This document shows positions 50,869 to 61,110 of a stretch of DNA of 64,000 nucleotides, piece by piece. A program made the position numbers and the translations under genes. Source of the stretch: Phyllostachys edulis (taxonomy: Eukaryota > Streptophyta > Magnoliopsida > Poales > Poaceae); the NCBI GenBank assembly GCA_036346405.1, contig CM070548.1:64380877-64444876 (forward strand). Reading direction: 5' to 3'. Within the stretch, counting starts at the first letter, position 1. Every line of letters begins with the position of its first letter. Below the pieces are notes generated by a model. That model saw only the letters and a program-made list of their open reading frames with translations, made no database searches and had not been told where the DNA came from.

Positions 50869-51749
50869 ACAAACATAGAGCTTTTGGCTAGAATAGCAAT
50901 GTTTATGCGCACAATAGCAATTGTAGCTCCCTCTCGACATCATAGCCAAAAATGGCACCACAAAGCTACCGGTGGGCGACACCTGGCCGAGTCCGAAGCC
51001 CCTCCTCTGCATGCCCGGGGCACTGCCCTCCCATGTCCATGCGCTCGGGGCACAGAGCTATGTTATGCTGTGATTTCATGTGAAAAAAAATTGTGGAATG
51101 AAAATTTTGGTACATGTGATGATACATTTTTGGAATGAAATTCCGTGATTTCATGCAAAAAAAATTATTTGAATGATTTTATGTGATAATAGAGCGCATG
51201 ATTCCATGTGATAATACATTTTTTTGTAGATGTGATAATACATTTTTGGTACATATTATAATACATAGAAAGTAAGACAAAAAAAGAAAGCGCGTGATTT
51301 AATGGGCCCGATTTCATGCGCCCTATTTGGCCATTTTGTTTGCCATGGACACAGTGAATGTATAAAAAATACAATAAGAATAAGAATGTTGTAATGTTAT
51401 GCAAAATATGTATACAAATCTAGTACAACATAAGTGCACAACATCCTTGATACGTACGTACATAATGTATATAATGTAATTACACACGGGCTACAATATA
51501 GCTCACTCGTTTGAGCCACTCTCTGCTCACTGTGTCTGCGTCTACGTGAACATCCTGGTCTTGTGTTGAGCTTGTCCTGTTGGGTACATGAACCAGTCCG
51601 GAGAGTGCATCTCTGTTCGGAGAACATAGGGAAACCGCTAAGTGAGCAGAGGTGCTTCAGCAAGCTGACTCTGGCTATGCTGAGTCTATCCAACATCAAG
51701 GTCATCCAGCTGAGTTTGGCCAAGAAGAGTTGTTCAGTAACAAATAGTA

Positions 51750-53440
51750 AAAGTATCATCCTTGAAGCGAGCATAGGTTGTGAGTGTTTAAAGTGTCGTC
51801 ACGCTGCGAAGCTCCATGTTGATCGAATGAGTGCTAAAGCTTGTCCTGGTGCGTAACATGCTCTGGACACTCTGGCAGAGGATGAATGAGTCTGGTACAT
51901 GCCCGTGGTACATACCACTCGATGTAGTCAAGGTAAGTCCAAACATTGTACGACCACTGCTCCTGTAGAACCTCAATGTGCATCGTCTCCGCCCAAGCCG
52001 TAGTCCATTGTTGCTGTACTGCCTAACAGTTCTCAGAATGTCGGCCCAGCCTCGATCGCCTGCATTCGAGAAGGATTTATGTGAGAAGAACAGATGTAGG
52101 TGGCAACTATAAACATTACTTAGATGGAGTCGCACTCACAAGTGGACAACTTGCTCAAGCATCCTCCCGTCGGAAGGGGGCACAACCTAGTAAAGATCGA
52201 ACTGATGCATTGAACGTTGTGGCGCGTAAGGCTCCACCATATGGAAAAAAGGTAATAGGTCGTCACCCATAACCCGACATCCTATGTGCACTACACGGAC
52301 AGTTCGTGTGGCACAACCGTATTCACGAATTGTGGGCTCCATGGAGACCATATGATGTTGTCATCGTGCAACGTCTCGAACTCGTTGTGGAACATGGGGT
52401 AGCACCTCGACAGTTTGTCTCTGGCCCAACGTAACTTGCCAACAGTCCATCGGGTGCCCATAGTGTGCCCGTCTATCTAGTCATGGAACTCGGTGTACAG
52501 GTGCACTGCAATTCCGAAGGTGGGCCACCCAACATGGAAGTGCTTCCAAGTCCACAACTACAACAGTACGTAGCAGATGGCAAGGACCAGTTTCCCACCG
52601 GAGTCGCGTTGTGAAGCATCACACATCCCCCTATACGTGGCGCAAAAGGACAGCTAATCCGAAACTGTAATGGGGCATCTCCTCAGACTCAGCGTCAACT
52701 AAAGACTCGGCAATATGGATGAAGCTAGGGTATACCCAATCGCCTTGTGTGGTGGGAAACAAGGCCCAACCAAAAAGAAATGAAAGGTACGCGACAAGGT
52801 GTGTCCTAACAACCTCGTGGTGTGTCCTAACAACCTCGTCCAGTGCATTTGTCGGGCATCGATTGAAATGCCTAAGCCATGTCTGAGGGACACCACGAGC
52901 CTTGTCTAGGACAGCTAGACCGAACCAATACGCCAAGCGGGCCTTCCAATCCGCTGGTGGACGGGTGGAACTAGTGCACCTCCCATGATTGGTAGACCAC
53001 TCAAGAAGGACACATCCTAGAGAGTGATCGTTATCTCTCTCCACCAAAAGTGGAAGGTGTGCGTCTCGGGTCTCCATCTATCAATAAGTGCAGACATGAG
53101 ACTCCCGTCCAGTGTGAAGTAGCGACCAACGTGGAGCATCCTCGCAAAGTTCAATGAACCTGTGTCTACAAGGAGTGGGACGTAGTGAGGGTCAAGATCC
53201 CAATAATGCCTCTCTAACCTAAGCACAAGGGACGGAGGGCCATCCCTGTCCTCGGTGATCCATAACTTGCTATGGTGATGTTAATCGTAAAATGGTTCGA
53301 GTAGCTTCGGTAGAGGAGGCTCAACCGTGGTCCCTCCCACCATGGCTTGCAAGAGATTAAATGCCGAGTCAGTTCGGAACAAATAGAATGCCAAAATATA
53401 TAGAAACGAAGCATTAAAATGGAATTAAGTACAAAAAGAC
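51750..53440 (-). pseudogene. Plant mobile domain (MAIN-like) gene remnant
   Basis: PMD proteins (MAIN/MAIL in Arabidopsis) are nuclear factors linked to silencing and meristem maintenance; many copies ride in transposons. Visible blocks on the minus strand: LIDRWRPETHTFHFWWREIT (about 53100-53035), then a stop where Gln is usual (TL*DVS). Next are WKARLAYWFGLAVLDKARGV and PQTWLRHFNRCPTNALDEVV (about 52955-52835). Then come AYLSFLFGWALFPTTQGDWV and YPSFIHIAESLVDAESEEM (about 52790-52690), and GDRGWADILRTVRQ (about 52055-52015). A stop at 53035 and frame changes make it a pseudogene, although some breaks may be introns. Confidence 0.75.
52800..52838. repeat. Tandem 19-20 bp duplication in the PMD gene
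   Basis: gtgtcctaacaacctcgt occurs twice back to back. On the minus strand it encodes a doubled HEVVRTH, an in-frame expansion. Confidence 0.85.
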
Positions 53441-54004
53441 ACAAATTTTACAACACTACCCGTTAACATAAAATGACGGAAAATTAATTACGACTAATTA
53501 ATTACAACTAAATAATGACGACTAATTAACTACTACTAACTAACTACGACTAATGAATTTGAACTAATTAATTATGACTCAATTAAATACGACTAATTAA
53601 TCATGACTTTAATTACGACTCAATTAAATACGACTAATTAATTACGGAAAAATGACATGTTCTAAATGATCTTGCCTTGATGGAGATATTTTTCTACTAA
53701 CGCAACTGCTACACACTGCTCTAAACACTCTCCAATTGGCAATGCAAAACAAAAAACTTCTAACGAAACATCGACCTCCCTTCACTCCCTCCTCTGTGTC
53801 TCTCTGCTCTCGGGCTTGCGTATGTGTGTTTTATAGCTGAGGGCGATGACTTGGGCTTTTATAGCCATGGGATGGATGTGGCGCTGGCATGGGGGAGTTC
53901 GATTCCAGCACGCTGCGAAAAAGTGGGAGCACAATGGGACGATGGGGATAGTTTGCTATTATGTGCGCCAATAGTGCTATTTTAGCCAAAAAGTCACAAA
54001 CAGA

Positions 54005-54516
54005 GAGCTAGAGCCAAGACAAACATTGCTAAGATCAAGATAGGCGATAAATTTTGAGTAACTTAATCGTTTGTTGCATGATTGGATGGTAAGTGTTGAT
54101 TCTTTTCTACGAGATGATTCTAAATGACATGGTTAAGATTAGGGGCGTCGGAAGCAGAAAATTTCCAAGGGGGCTAAATAGTAATAGGTGAATCATTGAG
54201 AGAGCCAAATAAAAAATCTTCACTACATCACATTGTAAATTCTTGTGTAACGCTGGGCTACACCAACCATAGTGGGATCCATGACCCTTGCTAGCCTCCC
54301 CTCCCTTTGCCACTGGTCAAGATTTGTTTTGTGCGACGATTGGCAAACGTTGCTGCACATGTGTGTGCTCAACAGGCTGCAGTGACAGGGGTAGAGCTCG
54401 GATTTAATGATGAGGAGGGCCAAATAAGGTATATCATGTAATTTCATTTGATAAGGGGTTAAATAGCACTAATGACAACAGTATTCCTTAAAATATACAG
54501 AGTTATAGTGCAAATT
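54005..54516. other. Flank with MITE-like remnant; no gene seen
   Basis: From about 54142, aggggcgtcggaagcag and gggggctaaatag resemble degraded hAT MITE ends (compare caggggcgga at 23231). No second end or TSD could be fixed. Confidence 0.35.
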
Positions 54517-54639
54517 TGTTGAAGCATGCCATACCCCTCTCCCTCCGCCCTGTGTAGAGAGCTTTTGCTTTTGTACGTGGGTTAACAAGTTCCTGTTTTT
54601 CTTAGTCATCTGTGTAAACACCTACCACGTTCTTCAACA
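54517..54639 (+). mobile_element. Copia D 5' LTR (123 bp)
   Basis: Starts tgttgaagcatgcc and ends ttcttcaaca, so the outer 8 bases are perfect inverted repeats. It is followed directly by a primer-binding site. The left flank is aaatt. Confidence 0.8.
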
Positions 54640-54651
54640 TGTTATCAGCAC
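54640..54651 (+). other. Copia D primer-binding site
   Basis: tgttatcagcac resembles the tggtatcagagc class (initiator tRNA-Met) with changes and abuts the LTR. Confidence 0.7.
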
Positions 54652-55940
54652 AAATCGCTCTACACGGCCGAATCGGTATGTCGTCGAGATTTCATCTTTC
54701 AATCTCTAATCTCACTATGAATTAATATGGTAGATTAATTTTGCTTAAACCCGATTAGATTTGTTAATCGCTAATTAGGGATCTAGATCTGTTTAATTGA
54801 TATATGTGATTAATTACTGCTAATTGTCGTAATTAGATTGAATGAGTACTATTCATCATTACTATTCACACAAAAGTTTTCCCTATTTGTCGATCGGCCC
54901 GATACCGGCCATTACAGACGCCGATTAGACGCTGGCGCCCACCGTGCTACCATTTCTGCCCGTGCGCGTTGGCCCGAGGCTGCACCATTGCCACTGTGCG
55001 CCGACGGCCTAACGCTGCCATGAAATGTCATGCGCTTGTCACCATGTTGCACACTCGTGCTACCGCTGCCCGTGCGTGGCCACGTTGTTGCCTCCATGGG
55101 CCACCGGCCTGACGCTGTAGCACCTTGTCGGGCACTTGCTTCTGTGCCGCGCGCCTAAAAGCACAACAATAATGGACTAACTTGCGCTTTCAGGATTTCA
55201 AGACCGTGGTAGCATATAACTCTGCCATGCACAAACTTATCTCCAAATTGAGGTTCTGTAACCAGACAATTACAAAAGCCGATATGATACAGAAGACCTT
55301 GTGCACCTTCCACCCCAATATGCAGGTATTGCAGCAACAATACCGCAATGCGAAGTACTTGAAGTACTATGAGCTGATGTACACTCTGCTGGAAGCAGAG
55401 AAACATGCAAAACTTTTGATGGAAAACCATCGACACGCCCCATCGATGATGGTACGTGCTCAAGCACACGCTAATGCTCGTGAGCTAAATGAAGTCAGGA
55501 TCGTGGAAAAGGTCCAAAATAGAATGGGGGTAAATGGAAGAAGTTTGGGATGCAGAGAGGCTAGGGTAAACCCCTTGGTAGAGGATCAGGCAATGGGAGG
55601 CCCTAGAAGCAAGAATCAGGCAACAAGACTGCTCATCCTCCCTAGACGTGTTTCAGATGAGGTTGCACCAGCCATTGGTCGCACACTTACCGCACCCCCG
55701 TAGTATTTGGTGAATCTCTACATGCAATCCATGGTTAAAGTCAAGAAGACTCAGGGGAATAAAGTTGAGGTGCACTTCGTCGCTCAGCCCGCTCTGACTG
55801 GACCATCTCCTAGCCAAGATGTCGGGAAGACTAATTACATGATTCTTGACGATGCGGCTCAGGGAGAAGGCACCCCCATGGATCACGACGATCTTCTTGC
55901 GTTGGAGCTCCTGGACCTCCATAAGGACAACTAGGATCCA
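54652..55940 (+). pseudogene. Copia D leader and gag
   Basis: The GC-rich leader to about 55150 has no clear frame. The Gag segment at 55182-55703 reads YNSAMHKLISKLRFCNQTIT, KADMIQKTLCTFHPNMQVLQ and YYELMYTLLEAEKHAKLL, a UBN2-type Gag. After a stop at 55701 it continues to 55932 in another frame. No zinc knuckle is preserved. Confidence 0.8.
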
Positions 55941-56199
55941 TATGGAGACCTGAAGTAGTCTCCTTAGATGGGTTTTTTTTTGCATATCAGTTTAGTTTCA
56001 ATTCCCGATGAACATTGGTTTATTCATGCTCATGTTGAGCATTTATATTTCATTATTTGCTTAGGCTGAACTCTTGTCATTGTTATCTTTCCAGATTAAT
56101 TCAATTCATTATCTTATTGGTCTATGCTTGTTCTATTATTTCATTTTGAACTATGTTTCCATTTGAATAATTGTTTGATAATACATCATGTTTTAAATA

Positions 56200-57610
56200 T
56201 AGAACAACTCGGTACGATCCAATGAGGGAAGAGGAAATCTATCTTGTAGACAGTTGCACCACTAATTCAATTTTTAGGGACTAAATATTTCCAGATATTA
56301 ACTAAGAAAACTAGGAATATCATGACCATCGCCGGAAGTGATGCTTTCATAGTCAGCACCGGAAGGGCCATCATAGTTCTCCCTATGGGTACATGTATAA
56401 CAGTCGAGAACGCTCTTCTGTATCCCGAATCTAAACATACCCTCATTAGTTTTAAAGATATTCATCTGAACGGATTTTATGTAGAAACTGATAATAAGAA
56501 TGATACATAATACCTAATCATGACTAAGTCGAATGGATGCTAGAAGCAAGTGGTTGAAAAACTCCATTTTTTCTCATCAGGATTGTACCGCACTTATAAA
56601 AAACCTGAAGTTTATGTTGTGATGAAAACAATTGTTAAGCACCCATAAATTTTTAAGATCTGGCATGATCGTCTAGGTCATCCTGGTTTGGGTATGATGC
56701 GAAATGTTATTAACAATTCTGTTGGCCATAACATAAAAACTATAGACTTTCCTAGACCTAAAGATTTCGTGTGCCCTGCTTGTGCCAAAGAAAAATTAAT
56801 TACTAGACCCTCTTATTAGAAATTAAGAGTTGAATCACCTAGTTTCCTAGAGAGAATTCAAGGTGATATTTGTGGACCTATCGAACCCCTGTCGGGCCCC
56901 TTTAGATGTTTTATGGTTTTGTTAGATGCCTCTACTAGATGGTCCCATGTTTGCTTGCTGTCTACACGGAACCATGCTTTTGCAAAGTTAATTGCCCAAA
57001 TAATCAAATTAAGAGCTAATTTTCCAGATGAACAGATTAAGTCCATTCAAATGGAGAATGCTAGCAAGTTTACCTCAAAGGCATTTAATGATTATTGTAT
57101 GGCTCTGGGCATTAAAGTAGAGCATTCAGTACCACATGTCCATACTCAAAATGGCATCGCAGAGTCATTAATTAAAAGAATAAACTTATTGCTAGGCCAA
57201 TCTTACAGAATTGTAAGCTGCCCACTAGCTGTTGGGGCCATGTAGTGTTGCATGCTACTGCATTAATCCAACTCAGACCAACTGCATATTATTCAATTTC
57301 CCCCTTGCAATTAGTGCGTGAAAAAGAACCAAGTATTTCCCATCTGCAAAAATTTGGTTGTGTTGTATACATACCGATTTCACTACCGCAGCGTACAACC
57401 ATGGGTCCTCACCGGAAGTTGGGGACCTATATAGGTTTTGAATGTCTGTCAATTATTAAATACCTAGAGCCAATGACAGGAGATCTACACACGGCTCGGT
57501 ACACTGATCGTATTTTTGACGAGGACAATTTCCCGTCATTAGGGGGAGGAAAGTACCGCTCTAAAGAATGCCAAGAAATTGATTGGAATTCCATTGAAAT
57601 TTAGTCCCTA
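56200..57610 (+). pseudogene. Copia D protease and integrase
   Basis: The protease reads YLVDSCTTNSIF (about 56240-56275), with Gly of DSG replaced by Cys. Then come CITVENALLYPESKHTLISF, the zinc-binding HDRLGHPGLGMMRN and CPACAKEKLI (about 56664-56800). In the integrase core the first acidic position reads IQGDICGPIEPL and the second reads SIQMENASKFTS where an Asp is expected. The HTQNGIAESLIKRI segment carries the Glu. Stops at 56508, 56647, 56817 and 57243. Inactive. Confidence 0.84.
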
Positions 57611-58210
57611 GACACACGCACCAAAGGCTCAGAGAACTGGAAGTTCGGAGAATAATAGATTTGCAACAAATAGCTAATAATTTGCCAGATGCTTTCACTA
57701 ATCTTAAAGGAGTGACAAAATCACAAATACTTGTGGTAAACGCACCGGAGAGAGTGGAAGTACCCCAGAAGGATACTGAATCCACCCATGCCCCTCATGC
57801 AAAGAAGAAGGGGGGGGGACCTTTGGGCACACGAGACTTAATTCCGCGAAGACGTCTGCAGAAAAAAACCGAACAAGACAAATCACTCCATAAGACAGTA
57901 GAAGAACCTCAACTTGATGTTGAGAAAATCCCTGAAGTGATCCATCCTGAGAATGGTAACCCCAGTGAAAATTTGCATGCACAATCTGACGCTGGGAGAC
58001 CGGAACACCCATACTCCACCATTGTGGGAAATCATGAGGAGCTGGAAGAAATAAATGAAGAAATTTCCACAAATTATGTGGACTCAGGAGAGTCATATAA
58101 AAGAAGGACTACAGTTGTTGACATATTTTTTGCCTCTAAAATTGCTGAAACTCTTGAATTGGATCCAGAACCTAAGTCCATGACAGAGTGCCAGAAGCGC
58201 TTAGATTAGG
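57611..58210 (+). pseudogene. Copia D integrase-RT linker
   Basis: The 182-codon hydrophilic frame at 57661-58209 is acidic and His/Glu-rich, ending in ELDPEPKSMTECQKRLD, which is the typical lead-in to Copia RT. A run of nine g around 57810 may cause frame drift. Confidence 0.7.
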
Positions 58211-59441
58211 TCAAATGGAAACAAGCAATTGAGGCAGAATTGCACTCACTAAATAAAAGGAAAGTACTTGGTCCTGTTGCTCGAACACCTCCTAAAGTGT
58301 TCCCTGTAGGATCTAAATGGGTTTTCATTCGGAAGATAAATGAGAACAACCAGGTGGTAAGATATAAAGCGAGGCTTGTAGTACAAGGGTTCACGCAGAG
58401 ACCCAACATCGATTAAGATGAAACCTACTCACTTGTGATGAGTGGAACCACGATCCGATACTTAATATCAATGGCAACTTACATGAATTTAACATTGCGA
58501 TTGATGGATGTAGTGACCACATATTTATATGGGTCATTGGATACGAATATCTATATGAGAGTTCCTGAAGGAGTCAAAATTCCAGATCCTAATAAAACTA
58601 ATTGCAACATGTATAGCATCAAACTGCATAGGTCGCTGTACGGATTGAAACAGTCGGGAAGAATGTGGCACAACCGACTAAGTGCCTTTCTCTTGAAGAA
58701 GTGTTACTCAAATAATGATGATTGTCCCTGTGTATTTATAAAGAAGTCCCAGAATGGATTTTGTATCATCCCAGTTTACGTCGATGATATGAATATCATC
58801 GGAATCGCAGAGGACAGAAAGGAAGCAAGTTCTTACCTTGTGACAAAGTTTGAGATGAAAGACTTGGGTAGAACCAAGTATTGCTTAGGCCTGCAGCTAG
58901 AGCACTTCCCTGAGGGAATCCTAGTACACCAGTCTGCCCATACCAAGAAGGTATTGAAGAAATTCAACATGGATAAATCTCATCCTTTAAAGACCCCCCA
59001 TGGTAGTAAGATCCCTAGATGTGCATAAAGACCCATTTAGACCGAGGATGGAAAACGAGGAAGTTTTAGGACCATAAGTTCCATACTTAAGCGCTATAGC
59101 AGCACTGATGTACCTTGTGAATTGCACCAGGCCTGATATTGCATTCGTAGTTAACTTATTGGCTACACACAGTGCAGCTCGAACCAGAAGGCATTGGGCT
59201 AGCGTTAAGACTCTTCTCATATACCTCTAAGGTACACAAGATCTTGGCTTATTTTTCTAGAAGAACCAAGACTTGACCATGGTGGAATATACGGATGCTG
59301 GCTATTTGTTCGATCCCCACAGTGCCAAATCTCAGACTGGGTTTGTATTTCTATGTGGTGGTACAACCATCTCTTGGCGGTCATTTAAACAAACTTTGGT
59401 AGCTACTTCTACCAACCATTAAAAAATTATTGCACTATACA
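58206..59441 (+). pseudogene. Copia D reverse transcriptase and partial RNase H
   Basis: RT: VGSKWVFIRK-type block (about 58308), LMDVVTTYLYGSLDTNIYMR (about 58503), LYGLKQSGRMWHNRLSAFL (about 58635) and catalytic VYVDDMNIIG (about 58775, both Asp intact). RNase H pieces include ALMYLVNCTRPDIAFVVNLL (about 59104) and YTDAGYLFDPHSAKSQTGF (about 59288). The domain ends abruptly at 59441 where the CACTA element begins. Stops at 58414, 59026 and 59228. Confidence 0.85.
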
Positions 59442-59480
59442 CAACTACAAAACAGGCTATACTGGATGCCTCATCACAGA

Positions 59481-59752
59481 TGGTTCCTTTGGAACCGTGT
59501 ATATTGTACTTATCACAGACGGTTTCTTTAGAATCGTCTGTGATACGTAACTATCACAGACGGTTTGTAAATAGAACCGCCTGTGATAATTCACAGATGG
59601 TTCTTAATAAGAACCGTCTGTGATAATCGTAGACATCACAGACCATTATTTTTAACAACCGTCTGTGAATTATCACAGACGGTTCTATTTACAAACCATC
59701 TGAGATAGTGGAACGTCACAGACGGTTCTTAATAAGAACCGTCTGTGATATG
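59481..59752. repeat. CACTA subterminal palindrome array
   Basis: About nine copies in both orientations of tcacagacggttct or tcacagatggttcc, often facing agaaccgtctgtga to form perfect hairpins (for example 59596-59623 and 59726-59749). In En/Spm such subterminal repeats bind the TNPA protein needed for transposition. Confidence 0.9.
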
Positions 59753-60130
59753 CAGGCATTATATAATTCACGGCCATCCCGATAGACCCCCCTAGCGCCT
59801 CCACCCCCTTCCCGTTTGAGCCGCCACCCCAGCTGCCTCCTCCCCCATTGTGCCACCTTAGAGAGGAGAATGAAGGGAAGGAAGGAGGCAGGGAGGAGAA
59901 GGAAAGGAGGAAGCTGAAGAGAGGAGGAAGGGAGGAGAAGGAGAGGAGGAAGAAAGGGATCTGGTGGGATATTTGGGAGTTTGGTCGTGAGCTCCGAGGG
60001 TAACGATCTGTAACCCTTTATATTTGCTCTAGGTTAATCGCTAATCAATTTTAGTATGTATGGTCAATAGGAATAGTACTTGCGGTTTATTAATCTAATT
60101 TAACACTAATTTGTTACGTGCATAGCGTAG

Positions 60131-61110
60131 ATGGACCAAAACCGGATGTACGGTGTGAACCATGTGAGTGAAGAGTAGATTAATGGCGTGTTTGGTTTTA
60201 GAAGAGCCGCCGAGCAAGATGTGTTGAAGAAGGGGATAAAATTTATGTACTGTCCATGCATTGATTGTGGTAATTTGACGATGTTTAAGAATCCAGCGCA
60301 GATCGAAGCGCACTTGATTTGATGGGGTTTCAAAAAGGGGTATACATGTTGGACCAGTCACGGTGAAGAGCAAATTATACAGGAAGTTAATAATAATGAC
60401 ATCGTTGAGGAAGTCAACGATATGCCGGATGTGGACTGTGCTTTTGATGAGGATAGGTCGTACGATGATAATCTAGATCAGATGCTACGCGATGCAGAAG
60501 GGAACTACAGTGAGAGAGAGTTTGGTAAATTCGAGGGCTTAATGGAGGACTCAGGGAAACCTTTGTTCCTTGGCTGCAAGTTGGAATACACAAGGTTGTG
60601 ATCCGTGCTTGAACCGTTGAAATTGAAGGCAAGAAATGGTTGGTCTGATAAGAGTTTCACGATGTTGTTAGGTTTCCTAGCGGACATCCTTTCGGAGGGA
60701 AACGTGTTGCCCAGCACCACCTACCAAGCTAAGAAGGTTCTTTGTCCATGGGAATGGAAGTATGAAGAATACATGCATGTCCGAACGATTGTATCCTCTA
60801 TCGTAAAGAGTATGCAGACATGCATGTATGTCCCGTGTGCAAAGCATCCTGATACAAGCGTAAGAATACTGCTAAGGTGAAGCAAGACCTCCTACTTAGA
60901 TGTTGTGGTATTTACCTGTAATCCCACATTTTAACATTTATTTGCGAACCGAAAGGAGGCAAGATTGCTGCGTTGGCACTCAGAGCAGCGTAAGAAAGAT
61001 GGAAAGCTAAAACACCCTACTGATTCTGCCTAGTGGAGAAACTTCGATCGAAGCTTCAAAGAGTTCGGTACGAAACCGAGGAACATAATGTTAGGGTTGA
61101 GTATAGATGG
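60131..61110 (+). pseudogene. CACTA TNP2-type transposase, truncated
   Basis: The ATG at 60131 begins MDQNRMYGVNHVSEE, the transposase-associated domain of TNP2/TNPD. CPCIDCGN follows near 60254. LKLKARNGWSDKSFTMLLGF (about 60619) and LPSTTYQAKKVLCPW (about 60708) lead into the TNP2 catalytic region. RWHSEQRKKDGKLKHPTDS and FGTKPRNIMLGLSIDG (about 60975-61110) follow. Stops at 60167, 60319 and 60599 and frameshifts near 60790 and 60930 break it. The frame is cut at 61111 right after the SIDG motif. Confidence 0.87.

Larger units (their letters stand above)
50878..53995. mobile_element. Mutator-like element carrying a plant-mobile-domain gene
   Basis: Ends are inverted over about 45 bp. The left has gagcttttggctagaatag followed by gcgcacaatagcaa. 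The right, in reverse complement, has gactttttggctaaaatag followed by gcgcacataatagcaa. Flanks acaaacata (50869-50877) and acaaacaga (53996-54004) form a 9-bp TSD with one mismatch, the Mutator hallmark. Inside is a minus-strand MAIN-like (PMD) gene remnant and no MURA transposase, so it is non-autonomous. Confidence 0.82.
59442..61110 (+). mobile_element. CACTA (En/Spm-type) element, 5' part
   Basis: Begins near 59442 with caactacaaaac, a damaged CACTACAAAA-type end, inside the Copia D RNase H. It has a subterminal palindrome array, a leader with apparent intron sequence and a TNP2-type transposase. It is interrupted at 61111 by the Copia E LTR; its 3' half is outside the window or lost. Confidence 0.85.

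Noticed and set aside
53470..53660. Repetitive aattaattacgact stretch as a satellite
   Set aside because: Only a short, irregular A/T-rich run within the MULE; no clear period.
59481..59752. Regularly spaced repeats reminiscent of a CRISPR array
   Set aside because: Repeats occur in both orientations with no unique spacers of constant length, and this is a plant CACTA subterminal region.
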